This document shows, piece by piece, positions 1 to 8,006 of a stretch of 64,000 nt of DNA. The stretch is from assembly GCF_050315115.1 (NCBI RefSeq), contig NZ_JBNPOJ010000006.1, positions 1-64,000 of the forward strand, read 5' to 3'. Source of the stretch: Peptoniphilus_A sp022767005 (GTDB taxonomy: Bacteria; Bacillota; Clostridia; Tissierellales; Peptoniphilaceae). Every line of letters begins with the position of its first letter. Position 1 is the first letter of the stretch. Both the position numbers and the translations under genes were made by a program. The notes below the pieces were generated by a model. That model was given only the letters and a program-made list of their open reading frames with translations, was not told the DNA's origin and did no database searches.

Positions 1-20
1 CGGGGGTATTCTAATTACAA

Positions 21-54
21 AAAAGGCGAGGATAATAAAAACCTCGTCTTTTTT
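21..54 (+). terminator. Intrinsic terminator hairpin at window edge
   Basis: GCGAGG (26-31) pairs with CCTCGT (42-47, one G-T pair) across a 10-nt loop, and the stem is extended by an A-run on the left and a T-run on the right. It could terminate transcription in either direction. The gene it serves lies outside the window. Confidence 0.6.
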
Positions 55-68
55 GATACAATGTATTT

Positions 69-434
69 ATGAAAACTAAAAAACACACATTGTCATTAAC
101 TAATTATACGCTAGTTAATGACACAATTCAATTAAGAATAAATTTTAATACAGAAATATATATCCAAGATGATGTAAAACTAAGGCTTGTAAAAATATAA
201 TTGAAAGGATGAATCTATTAGAATTAAAAAAAGTCTATTCATCATATGGAAGAAAAACAGTTGTAAATCCTGTAACAATGCTTGAAATATTAATATTTTG
301 CTATTCAGAAGGAATATTTTCATCAAGAGAAATAGAAAAATCCTGTAAATATTATTTAAGAATTAAATATCTACTAGATACAAAAACCAGCACCTGATCA
401 TAGCACGATAAATAGATTTAGACAAAAAATATAA
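69..434 (+). pseudogene. IS1182-family transposase remnant, N-terminal part, frameshifted
   Basis: The ATG at 69 opens a frame that reads MKTKKHTLSL... and stops at about 196. The match continues one frame over as ...VKNIIERMNLLELKKVYSSY and then GIFSSREIEKSC, and shifts again near 385 into PAPDHSTINRFRQKI, ending at 432-434. The GIYSSRKIE-like block and the PAPDHxTIxRFR block are typical of the N-terminal region of IS1182-type transposases. Both frameshifts fall in short A-runs. The DDE catalytic core is absent: what follows is a terminator and the SDR gene. I read this as a dead, 3'-truncated insertion-sequence copy. The family assignment is by motif memory only. Confidence 0.7.
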
Positions 435-464
435 TGGCTAGATTCAAATATTTAATAAAAAAAG

Positions 465-496
465 TGATGAGCAGAATAGATAATTCTATTCTGCAA
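465..496 (-). terminator. Terminator of the SDR gene
   Basis: A perfect 9-bp inverted repeat, GCAGAATAG (471-479) and CTATTCTGC (486-494) with a 6-nt loop, lies about 20 bp downstream of the SDR stop codon. On the minus strand it is followed, after a short spacer, by a run of T residues (about 459-465). Confidence 0.55.
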
Positions 497-515
497 CACC
501 ACCTTGTTTTTTTGT

Positions 516-1274
516 TTAAATATTGGTAAGCCCACCATCTGTGACTAATATAGCTCCATTAATATTTGATGATTCATCTGATGCAAGGAACAATATATTA
601 TTTGCGATTTCTTCTGCCGTTGCAGTTAGTTTAGCGACCTTTGCGCCATTGTTTATGATTTCCATGCCTTCCATATCTACATTTTCGAAATTTTTTAATA
701 TTTCCGTTTCAATTCCACCTGGTGCGACAACATTTGCACGGATTTTTTTATTTCCATACATTGCCGCCGTGTTTTTTATTAGACCGTTTAAAGCGTGTTT
801 TGAAACGGTATAAGCTGTTCCAGCTTTTCCGCCACGAATACTTGCGACTGAAGATGTCGCAACAATGCTTCCGCCATCTTTCATCAATGGGATAGATTTT
901 TTTATTAGTCTAAAAGGTCCCTTTAAATTAATCGAAAGTATTCTATCCAACTCTTCTTCTTTTATGTTGACGACAGGTTCAAATTTATCCATTACACCTG
1001 CATTTGAAATTAAGATATCTAATTTACCGTCATTTTTTTCAATTACATCAAAAACTCTGTCGACATCTTCGCTCTTACTTATATCGGCAGGTATGGCGAT
1101 AATTTCACCGGGATTATTTTCTTTTTTATTTTCTTCAACCAACTCCTCCAGGCGATTTTGTCTTCTTGCAATGGCATATACCTTAGCACCGTGCTTCGCA
1201 AAAAGTAAAGCCGTGCTATAGCCTACACCCGAACTGGCTCCCGAAATAAGAGTAACTTTATCTTTTAGTCTCAT
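516..1274 (-). CDS. SDR-family oxidoreductase
   Basis: This is a classical short-chain dehydrogenase of 252 residues, the usual length. The Rossmann motif GASSGVG lies at residues 12-18, the NAG motif at 91-93, and the catalytic triad reads S142, Y155 and K159 (YTVSK). It should use NAD(P)H to reduce or oxidise a small carbonyl or alcohol; the substrate cannot be told from sequence. The C-terminus has the usual ILVTDGG segment. The start is supported by GAGGAGA a few bases upstream. The gene stands alone between a transposase remnant and a TetR-ABC unit, so it may belong to an accessory region, although its base composition does not stand out. Confidence 0.85.
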   Translation of the reverse strand: MRLKDKVTLISGASSGVGYSTALLFAKHGAKVYAIARRQNRLEELVEENKKENNPGEIIAIPADISKSEDVDRVFDVIEKNDGKLDILISNAGVMDKFEPVVNIKEEELDRILSINLKGPFRLIKKSIPLMKDGGSIVATSSVASIRGGKAGTAYTVSKHALNGLIKNTAAMYGNKKIRANVVAPGGIETEILKNFENVDMEGMEIINNGAKVAKLTATAEEIANNILFLASDESSNINGAILVTDGGLTNI

Positions 1275-1370
1275 AACATAATATCTCCTCTCATATAATA
1301 ATGTTGTAGTTAAAAAACTACATTTTCTTTTCTATCTCATACTCATTATGGGATAATAATTATATAGATA

Positions 1371-1432
1371 GAGGTCGTAGTTCACCTCCTTGAAGCTTGT
1401 CTTCCTAAAAAAAGGGTTACGGCCTCTTTTTT
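1371..1432 (+). ncRNA. Possible small RNA 3' end / terminator with anti-SD-like loop
   Basis: GAGGTCGTA (1371-1379) pairs over 9 bp with TACGGCCTC (1418-1426, one G-T pair), followed by TTTTTT: a rightward intrinsic terminator. The roughly 38-nt loop contains TTCACCTCCTT (1381-1391), the same sequence as the anti-Shine-Dalgarno end of 16S rRNA. A rightward transcript ending here would be antisense to the leader of the SDR gene or be a free small RNA. No recoverable protein is encoded on this strand. Function is unknown. Confidence 0.35.
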
Positions 1433-1496
1433 GATTCAATTAATTATAATAAAAATATAATCGCTAAGTCAAATATTTAATAAATTTGATTAGTCG

Positions 1497-1531
1497 AATA
1501 AATTTTCTACTATGCCCCTTACCTTATATAA
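1497..1531 (+). repeat. 35-bp direct repeat, left copy
   Basis: The 35 bases here are identical to 6495-6529 (core TACTATGCCCCTTACC). The two copies bracket tetR and the two ABC exporter genes. The right half overlaps a 14-bp palindrome, ACCTTATATAAGGT (1521-1534), which is complete only in this copy. Confidence 0.85.
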
Positions 1532-1571
1532 GGTGATGGAACAGCTGTAAAATGCGCCATCATCTTTTTTT
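1532..1571 (+). terminator. Rightward terminator hairpin after the left repeat
   Basis: GGTGATGG (1532-1539) pairs with CCATCATC (1557-1564, one G-T pair) and is followed by seven T residues. No gene precedes it on this strand, so it either ends a small RNA or is left over from the site where the repeat-flanked unit joined. Confidence 0.5.
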
Positions 1572-1776
1572 ATATTGCAAATTAAGGACTTTCTCTTTTA
1601 AAAAACTCAGTAAGCCTTAGGACTTCCAGTTCCAAAAAATTAAAAGGAATTTTAAAACAATTATTAAATTGCAATAAAACTAAATTCTTATTGGCATACT
1701 GAAATTGTAGGAATAAAAATATCTATAAGATAAGGAGATTTTTAGAAATATTTTTAAATCTAATTGATAATTGTTA

Positions 1777-1836
1777 TTGACAAGAAAGGACAAAAGAGCT
1801 ATACTAATAACAATGTTATCGATAACTGTGTTATTA
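1777..1836 (+). promoter_or_regulatory. tetR promoter with 32-bp palindromic operator
   Basis: The -35 box is TTGACA (1777-1782) and the -10 box TATACT (1800-1805), with a 17-bp spacer. Starting at the last base of the -10 box lies a 32-bp inverted repeat, 1805-1836, centred on GTTATCGATAAC (1815-1826), with only two mismatched pairs. This is the expected arrangement for TetR autorepression: a dimer bound here would cover the transcription start. Confidence 0.85.
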
Positions 1837-1858
1837 CACTTATATAAGGAGATGAATT

Positions 1859-2470
1859 ATGACTTTGCCAGATTATAGTATAGACTCAAAGATTTTAGAT
1901 AGTGCAAAAAAAGAATTTTTAGCTAAGGGCTATGTAGATGCTTCTTTAAGAGAAATATGTAAAAATGCTGGAGTAACTACAGGTGCATTATATAATAGGT
2001 TTTCTGGAAAAGAATCTCTTTTCAAAGCTGTCTTAGACCCTACACTTAAAGACATAGATGCAATTTATTCAAATGTAGAGAATTTCAATTATGAGAAGCT
2101 AAATCTTAATGAAATGAGTAGTGTTTGGAATATGTCTGAAAAAACATTAGTAGGATTTATGGAATTCATTTACGCTCATTATGATGGTTTTAAGTTGCTT
2201 TTATGTCGTTCAGAAGGATCTATGTATTCAAATTTTTTGAATGATTTTGTAGAGGAACATACGAAAAAGACAATGCGTTTTATAAAAATTGCCTTTAAAA
2301 AAGGCATTGTGCAAGAGCATATTGATGAAGACGAAGTTCATATGTTATTAACAGCATTTTGGTCAACGATGTTTGAACCTGTTATGCATGATCTTAATAA
2401 AGAGCGTGCCATGTATCATTGTAAAGCAGTTTCTAAACTTTTTAATTGGGAAGCTGTGTTAGGTTTTTAG
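1859..2470 (+). CDS. TetR/AcrR-family transcriptional regulator
   Basis: A 203-residue TetR-type repressor. The helix-turn-helix occupies roughly residues 12-55; it contains AKKEFLAKGY, then SLREICKNAGVTTGALYNRF and KESLF, the family hallmark. The rest should be the all-helical ligand-binding and dimerisation domain, which is not conserved enough to name a ligand. The start has AAGGAG at 1847-1852. It is the first gene of the unit with the two ABC exporters, so it very likely represses itself and the exporters through the palindrome at 1805-1836 and responds to a compound they handle. Confidence 0.92.
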   Translation: MTLPDYSIDSKILDSAKKEFLAKGYVDASLREICKNAGVTTGALYNRFSGKESLFKAVLDPTLKDIDAIYSNVENFNYEKLNLNEMSSVWNMSEKTLVGFMEFIYAHYDGFKLLLCRSEGSMYSNFLNDFVEEHTKKTMRFIKIAFKKGIVQEHIDEDEVHMLLTAFWSTMFEPVMHDLNKERAMYHCKAVSKLFNWEAVLGF

Positions 2471-2540
2471 GTTCATTCTTTTTCGAATCAAATTTTCATT
2501 AGCATTAAAAGTTAGAAGTAAATAATTATAAAGAGTTATT

Positions 2541-2744
2541 ATGAAAATTAAAAGAGAAAAGAATAATAAATATATGAACGTTCGAGATTGTTTTACAACA
2601 GTTATAATATTGTTTTTGTTGAAATTTATACACACATATTATCTATCATTTAGGAGCGTGGATGGAGAAGACCAACTCGAGATACCGGAAAACGCTGCAC
2701 CTAGAATATATAAAATTTTATTTAATAAGGAGGTCAATAAATGA
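2541..2744 (+). CDS. Small hypothetical ORF before the ABC pair
   Basis: An open frame of 67 codons ending in a 4-bp overlap (ATGA) with the first ABC gene. It has a hydrophobic stretch at about residues 18-33 and a charged C-terminal half. No convincing ribosome binding site precedes the ATG. I do not recognise it. It may be a real small membrane protein coupled to the exporter, or simply leader sequence that happens to be open. Confidence 0.25.
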   Translation: MKIKREKNNKYMNVRDCFTTVIILFLLKFIHTYYLSFRSVDGEDQLEIPENAAPRIYKILFNKEVNK

Positions 2745-4504
2745 AAAATAAAGGTATGATTGAAAGTGTTCTTTTTTATGCTAAACCTTGCAAAGGAAAA
2801 TTAATCTTATCTGTAATTTGTGCATTCATTTCTGTGGCAGGAGGTATGCTTCCCTTTATTTCGGCTTATCGAATTATTATTATGTTTTTTGATAATTCTG
2901 CTACTGAAGGAGATATTTTCTTTTGGGGAGGTGTTTGTATTGTTGGTTTCATAATAAAAGTATTGTTTCATGCGATTTCAACGACCTTATCTCATATTTC
3001 AGCTTATACTATTTTGGAACTTATGAGAAAGCGTGTTGCTGAAAAGCTGTTAAAGGCACCTCTTAGTGTAACACAAAATATTAATGCTGGAAAAGTAAAA
3101 ACTATTGTTGTAGACCAAATTGAAAATATTGAAATTCCTTTAGCTCATGTTATACCAGAGGGTTCCGCTGCTCTTGTTTTACCATTATCAGTATTTGCCT
3201 ATTTATGTATCATTGATTTTCGTCTTGCGCTGGCTTCTATTATTACTATTCCTCTTGCAATGATTCCTTATGGAATGATGCTCGGTGGCTACAATAAGAC
3301 ATATAAAAAATATATGGAATCCAACGAGCATATGAATAATGTAGTTGTGGAATATGTGGAAGGAATAGAAGTTATCAAGGCCTTTAATCAATCCACTTCA
3401 TCCTATGAAAAATATCGAAAGGCAGTAGAATCTTTCAAAGAAACAACGCTTAACTGGTATAAATCCACTTGGAAATTTACAACATTAGGAGCTGTGATTC
3501 TTCCAACAACGCTTTTGGGAGTATTACCTATTGGAACTTTTATGTATCTATCCGGCACAACTACACTGTCTAAAATTACAATGGCTATGCTTCTTTCTAT
3601 GGGCTTAGTCAGCAGTTTAGGAAGATTCATTTTATTTTTTAATCAGTTAAAATCTATTCAGTATTCAATAAATACTGTTAACAAAACTTTCGATATTAGT
3701 GAATTGCCGATAGTGTCTAAAGAGAAAGTCATATCTAAACATGATATCTGTATGGAACATGTGTCATTCTCCTATACAGGAAAAGATAATGTAATTCATG
3801 ACGTTAGCATAAAAATTCCCGAAAAATCTTTTTATGCTCTTGTTGGACCTTCGGGTGGAGGAAAATCTACACTTGCTAGGCTGGTGGCACGTTTTTGGGA
3901 CACAACGGAAGGAAATATATCAATCGGTGGTGTAAATATAAAAGATATTCCATTAACACAGCTTGCCGATGAAGTAAGTTTTGTTACCCAGGACAACTTT
4001 TTATTTAATAGTTCAATTATGGAAAATATAAGATTGGGAAATCCAAAAGCTACTGATGAAGAGGTTCTAGAAGCAACACGAAAAGCTCAGTGTGATGAAT
4101 TTATAAATAAACTGGAACATGGCTATCAGTCAACTGCTTGTGAAGCAGGCGATAAACTTTCCAGTGGAGAACGCCAAAGAATAGCAATTGCAAGAGCTAT
4201 TTTAAAAAATGCTCCTATAATTATTCTTGATGAAGCAACATCTTTTACAGATCCGGAAAATGAAGCAAAAATTCAAGAAGCTATTGCTGAGTTGACAAGA
4301 GGAAAGACTTTGCTGGTAATAGCTCATAGACTTTCTACAATAAAAAATGCAGATAAAATTTTACTTGTGGAAAAAGGTAGAATTTTACAAAGTGGAAGGC
4401 ATGAAGAGTTGTTGGAAAATAGCAAACTTTATAATGATATGTGGCAGGCTCATATTGGAGCTAAAAAATGGTCTGTAAATGCAAATGAGGAGGGGCTAGT
4501 ATGA
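2741..4504 (+). CDS. ABC exporter half-transporter 1 (TMD-NBD)
   Basis: A 587-residue fused exporter: six predicted membrane helices in residues about 20-310, then an ATPase domain. Walker A is GPSGGGKS (369-376), Walker B ends in ILDEAT with catalytic E498, and the switch histidine is in IAHRLS. The signature is LSSGE (473-477), a slight variant of LSGGQ. AAGGAGG precedes the ATG. It overlaps the next ABC gene by 4 bp (ATGA), so the two most likely form a heterodimer. The pair resembles the two-subunit exporter-fold transporters used for drugs or siderophores; the substrate is unknown. A neighbouring TetR favours a toxic or signalling ligand. Confidence 0.9.
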   Translation: MKNKGMIESVLFYAKPCKGKLILSVICAFISVAGGMLPFISAYRIIIMFFDNSATEGDIFFWGGVCIVGFIIKVLFHAISTTLSHISAYTILELMRKRVAEKLLKAPLSVTQNINAGKVKTIVVDQIENIEIPLAHVIPEGSAALVLPLSVFAYLCIIDFRLALASIITIPLAMIPYGMMLGGYNKTYKKYMESNEHMNNVVVEYVEGIEVIKAFNQSTSSYEKYRKAVESFKETTLNWYKSTWKFTTLGAVILPTTLLGVLPIGTFMYLSGTTTLSKITMAMLLSMGLVSSLGRFILFFNQLKSIQYSINTVNKTFDISELPIVSKEKVISKHDICMEHVSFSYTGKDNVIHDVSIKIPEKSFYALVGPSGGGKSTLARLVARFWDTTEGNISIGGVNIKDIPLTQLADEVSFVTQDNFLFNSSIMENIRLGNPKATDEEVLEATRKAQCDEFINKLEHGYQSTACEAGDKLSSGERQRIAIARAILKNAPIIILDEATSFTDPENEAKIQEAIAELTRGKTLLVIAHRLSTIKNADKILLVEKGRILQSGRHEELLENSKLYNDMWQAHIGAKKWSVNANEEGLV

Positions 4505-6258
4505 TTCGTATTTTAAAACGACTTTTTCAAATGATGGCAAAATATAAAAAGCGTTTGTATCTTGGAATTGTGTTATCAATGATAAACAATATACTTGGAA
4601 TTGTTCCCGTCATGTGTGGTGTTTGGGTAATAAAAACAATTCTAGATGATATTAATGGCACTGCGGCATTAAATCAAAATTTTATTTTTATACTTATAGG
4701 AATAATCGTTGGTACGATACTTCTTCGTTGGTTATTTGCTTATATAAGAGCAACAAAGCAAGATAGTGTTGCCCATGAATTTACAACTAATGAACGACTA
4801 AAAATAGGTGATGTTCTAAAACGTGTATCTCTTGGGTTTTTACAACGTAAAAACATGGGTGAGATAACAACAGCGATTACAACGGATTTAGCTTTTTTTG
4901 AAGTGCAAGCTATGAATGTTATTAACAATATAGTAGATAGTTATATATTTTTGTTTATGACAATTATTTTCATGTTCTCCATTTCACCTACAATAGGTCT
5001 TTCAGCTTTAATTGCTGTAATCATATCTTCTATCGGCTTACAACTTATTGAATATCAAAGCCGTAAGAACTCTCCGATTCGTCAGGAGAGTATTAACGAA
5101 ATGGCAGATGAAATTGTTCAATATGTACGAGGTATGGCTGTGGTAAAGTCTTTCAAACAGGAAGGCATTGCTTCGGAAGGACTTTACAAATCTTATAAAA
5201 AATCTAAAGACATAAATATTCGTATGGAGAAAAATTTTGCACCTTGTGATGCGTTACATCGCTTTGGTCTATATATGGGAACAAGTACAATTACCATTTT
5301 AACAGCTTTAATGGCACTACATGGCAATATGGAGCTTCATATGGCGCTCATGTTGATTGTTTATAGTTACGTTATGTTTAATACAATTGAGGCAGCAAAT
5401 AGCTCTCTTCATATTCTAGAAATATTGGATACCATTGCTGAAAAGTTGCAAAGCATTGTTAATGCAGAATTTATTGACAAAGATGGCAAAGATATTTTAA
5501 TAAGTAATTTTGACATTGAATTTAATGATGTATCTTTTGCTTATGAGAGTCGTGAAGTGTTAAGCCATGTTTCATTTACTATTCCGGAGAATACAATGAC
5601 TGCAATTGTTGGACCATCTTGCAGCGGTAAAACTAAAATTTGCAGTCTTTTAGCAAGATTCTATGATGTAAAAAAAGGTTATATAAACATTGGCGGAAAA
5701 AATATAAAGGATTTCACTTGTGATTCACTTTTGAAAAATATAAGTATGGTATTTCAGAATGTTTATCTTTTCCATGATACCATACGCAATAATATTCTTT
5801 TTGGTGACCCCAATGCTACGGAAGAAGAAATGATTGCTGCGGCAAAATCTGCTAGATGTCATGATTTCATTATGGAACTTCCTCTTGGATATGATACTCT
5901 GATTGGAGAAGGAGGATCTACCCTTTCTGGCGGTGAAAAGCAAGGAATCTCTATTGCTCGTGCGATATTAAAAAATGCGCCTATTGTTATTTTAGACGAA
6001 GCAACTTCCAGTGTTGATCCAGAAAATGAACATCTTATTCAGCAAGCAATAAGTAATCTAACTCATGGGAAAACAATTATTGTCATTGCTCATCGCCTTG
6101 CCACGATTGAAAATGCTAATCAGATATTAGTTGTAGATGAAGGAAAGATTGCCCAACGTGGTACACATGAACAATTATCTGTACAGGAAGGTATTTATAA
6201 GAGGTTTACTGATATCAGAGAAAAAGCTGAAGGTTGGACTATTGGATCGTTGGCATAG
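4501..6258 (+). CDS. ABC exporter half-transporter 2 (TMD-NBD)
   Basis: A 585-residue partner of the preceding gene, again with an N-terminal six-helix membrane domain and a C-terminal ATPase. Walker A is GPSCSGKT (371-378), the signature is LSGGE (475-479), followed by KQGISIARA where most family members have QR, and Walker B carries catalytic E500. The ribosome binding site GAGGAGG sits inside the end of the upstream gene, which indicates translational coupling. Both ATP sites of the predicted heterodimer look competent, unlike many heterodimeric exporters that have one degenerate site. A terminator follows at 6337-6369. Confidence 0.9.
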   Translation: MIRILKRLFQMMAKYKKRLYLGIVLSMINNILGIVPVMCGVWVIKTILDDINGTAALNQNFIFILIGIIVGTILLRWLFAYIRATKQDSVAHEFTTNERLKIGDVLKRVSLGFLQRKNMGEITTAITTDLAFFEVQAMNVINNIVDSYIFLFMTIIFMFSISPTIGLSALIAVIISSIGLQLIEYQSRKNSPIRQESINEMADEIVQYVRGMAVVKSFKQEGIASEGLYKSYKKSKDINIRMEKNFAPCDALHRFGLYMGTSTITILTALMALHGNMELHMALMLIVYSYVMFNTIEAANSSLHILEILDTIAEKLQSIVNAEFIDKDGKDILISNFDIEFNDVSFAYESREVLSHVSFTIPENTMTAIVGPSCSGKTKICSLLARFYDVKKGYINIGGKNIKDFTCDSLLKNISMVFQNVYLFHDTIRNNILFGDPNATEEEMIAAAKSARCHDFIMELPLGYDTLIGEGGSTLSGGEKQGISIARAILKNAPIVILDEATSSVDPENEHLIQQAISNLTHGKTIIVIAHRLATIENANQILVVDEGKIAQRGTHEQLSVQEGIYKRFTDIREKAEGWTIGSLA

Positions 6259-6336
6259 AAAAGAGTTGTCGTTTTATGGAACAAAATGAAAAAATAGTCG
6301 TCTATAAATAATTTAAATGTACAAGTAATATGAAAA

Positions 6337-6369
6337 AGATTCTGCAAACTATAGCAGGATCTTTTTTTA
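6337..6369 (+). terminator. Terminator of the tetR-ABC unit
   Basis: AGATTCTGC (6337-6345) pairs with GCAGGATCT (6354-6362, one G-T pair), loop of 8 nt, followed by a T-run. Confidence 0.8.
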
Positions 6370-6494
6370 TATAGTCATTAGTTTAGAGAGCATATCTTTT
6401 AACGCCATTTTAATAGGAGTGTTCAAATTAGTATTATAGGAATTTTAAAAATCAAGCATTAAATTGTATCAAAGTAGTTAGAGTCTTAGAGTAA

Positions 6495-6529
6495 AATAAA
6501 TTTTCTACTATGCCCCTTACCTTATATAA
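6495..6529 (+). repeat. 35-bp direct repeat, right copy
   Basis: Identical to 1497-1531. Its last 8 bases are the 3' end of the leftward gene at 6522-7208, including the stop codon. It could be the ancestral chromosomal site at which the repeat-flanked unit joined. Confidence 0.85.
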
Positions 6530-7208
6530 AGTAAATAGAGCCATAATCTTCAATAGGTTCCCTTGAAAGGATTTCTATTTCATAATTGTACTTTTTGATA
6601 ATCTTCATAATTTTTCTGTGGGAACTGTGTTCTTTAATGCTACCAGTGAAAAATATTTTTTTACCAAAACTTCCGCTTGCTCCGCCAATAAAACCATAAT
6701 TAAAATTTTCTAATTTTATCTCGCCATGATTTATTTTATAAATTGGGATGATATCCCTTAGCTTCTCGTAAGTTCCTCCATCACTAGTTATTAAAAAATC
6801 TTCTGTTACAAGTGTAGTGCATTTTGAATATCCCTGTTTTATGTGGATTAATTCATATCCCCTTTCTTTATAATATTCAAGGAGTTTTTTGTCGGTGTAC
6901 TTTAAATTATGAATAAAATAATTTTTAAATGTAAAAGCATTGAGTGGCACATCTCCTGGATATTTCTCGTCTAAATGCGATTCTGATTTTATAACTTTTA
7001 TTCCAGTCAAAAGCGATTCATAATACATAAAATTATCCCTGTCCACAATTATATTTCCATTGGGAAGTGGATGAACTAAAATATCAGGATGTGTGTTTAG
7101 TCCTTCCATTACTTTTTTATTTTTCTTTGTTCTAATTATTTTTCCATATTTTTCTAATTTTTTTGCAGATTCTTCAGGAAAGTTTTCTGCTACTATTACA
7201 TAATTCAT
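6522..7208 (-). CDS. DUF6873-like protein, predicted GME (guanidino-modifying enzyme) fold
   Basis: A 228-residue cytosolic protein. The pattern of short repeated beta-alpha units with DILVHPLPNG near residue 42, TLVTEDFLITSDGG near the middle and NYGFIGGASGSFG towards the end is what I remember of the clostridial family annotated DUF6873 with a GME-like fold. No enzymatic function is established and I do not assign one. It overlaps the upstream RNA methyltransferase gene by 4 bp (ATGA), so the two are co-transcribed. The 3' end lies inside the right 35-bp repeat. The family name rests on recall, not on a search. Confidence 0.6.
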   Translation of the reverse strand: MNYVIVAENFPEESAKKLEKYGKIIRTKKNKKVMEGLNTHPDILVHPLPNGNIIVDRDNFMYYESLLTGIKVIKSESHLDEKYPGDVPLNAFTFKNYFIHNLKYTDKKLLEYYKERGYELIHIKQGYSKCTTLVTEDFLITSDGGTYEKLRDIIPIYKINHGEIKLENFNYGFIGGASGSFGKKIFFTGSIKEHSSHRKIMKIIKKYNYEIEILSREPIEDYGSIYFI

Positions 7209-7951
7209 TTCATCATCTCATAAATTATAATTGATGCCGCAACATTTGCGTTTAATGAATCCACTGTTTCACTAATTGGAATATTCAAATAACTATCTGC
7301 ATTATCCATTAAAAATTCTGAAACTCCCTTTGCTTCATTTCCTATTACCACAATGTCCCTATCTTTAAATTTATAATCCCTTATTGAAGTTGAATTATCA
7401 AGGGATGTTGCAATAATATTGTAATCTAAATTTACTAAATCTTCCCTACTCATAAAATAAACTGGAACTCTAAAAATAGAAGACATAGAAGACCTAACAG
7501 TTTTTGGATTGTAAAGGTCGCAGGAGTTTGGCGAAATTATTATTCCATCAAGTCCAAAGGCATGAGCAGATCTAATAATTCCTCCAAGATTACCTGGCTC
7601 TCTAATGTCATCTAAATATAAAAATTTACCAGAATTTTTTTCAAAATCTCTGTGAACTTCTTTGTAATATGCGATTATACCTGGAGAAGTTACTGTATCG
7701 CAAAGATTTTTAAAAATATTATCTGAGAAAATATATACATTTTCTTCCTCGATATTTTTTATAATACTTTGAAATTTATTTTCTTTATAGGAAGACTCAT
7801 TTATGGCAATGTATTTTGGCACAAAGTCCCTTGCTTCTTCCATTACAACAGGTTTTTCCACCATAAAAAGCCCATACTCTTGTCTATATTTTTTTTCTTT
7901 TAAATTTTTTAAAAATTTATATGTATCGTTATTTTTACTTGTAATTACCAT
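7205..7951 (-). CDS. TrmH/SpoU-family RNA 2'-O-methyltransferase
   Basis: A 248-residue SPOUT-class methyltransferase. The N-terminal part (about 1-95) is the substrate-binding region of RlmB-type enzymes, starting VITSKNNDTYKFLKNL. The C-terminal SpoU domain has the trefoil-knot motifs: DDIREPGNLGGIIRSAHAFG (motif 1, with N and R), VVIGNEAKGVS (motif 2) and IPISETVDSLNANVAASI (motif 3). It should methylate a ribose of rRNA or tRNA with SAM; the position is not determinable. GAGGAG precedes the ATG. It is the first gene of a two-gene unit after a terminator. Confidence 0.9.
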   Translation of the reverse strand: MVITSKNNDTYKFLKNLKEKKYRQEYGLFMVEKPVVMEEARDFVPKYIAINESSYKENKFQSIIKNIEEENVYIFSDNIFKNLCDTVTSPGIIAYYKEVHRDFEKNSGKFLYLDDIREPGNLGGIIRSAHAFGLDGIIISPNSCDLYNPKTVRSSMSSIFRVPVYFMSREDLVNLDYNIIATSLDNSTSIRDYKFKDRDIVVIGNEAKGVSEFLMDNADSYLNIPISETVDSLNANVAASIIIYEMMK

Positions 7952-7972
7952 TTTTCTCCTCGCAACATTAAA

Positions 7973-7994
7973 GAAAAAAGCCCCTAAGGGCTTT
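7973..7994 (-). terminator. Terminator of the DUF4342 gene
   Basis: On the minus strand AAAGCCC, loop TTAG, GGGCTTT, followed by a T-run. It separates the DUF4342 gene from the methyltransferase downstream. Confidence 0.85.
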
Positions 7995-8006
7995 AATATT
8001 CAAGTT

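Larger units (their letters stand above)
1275..1858. other. Intergenic region between SDR and tetR
   Basis: The region holds the possible small RNA at 1371-1432, the left copy of a 35-bp direct repeat (1497-1531), a rightward terminator hairpin (1532-1571) and the tetR promoter and operator. The stretch 1572-1770 is AT-rich and I see no gene in it. Confidence 0.6.

Noticed and set aside
1352..1402. 17-codon frame from a GTG (MNYDLYLYNYYPIMSMR) on the minus strand behind a perfect SD sequence
   Set aside because: Too short to support as a gene; the SD-like sequence is explained equally by the loop of the opposite-strand hairpin. Kept only as part of a finding.
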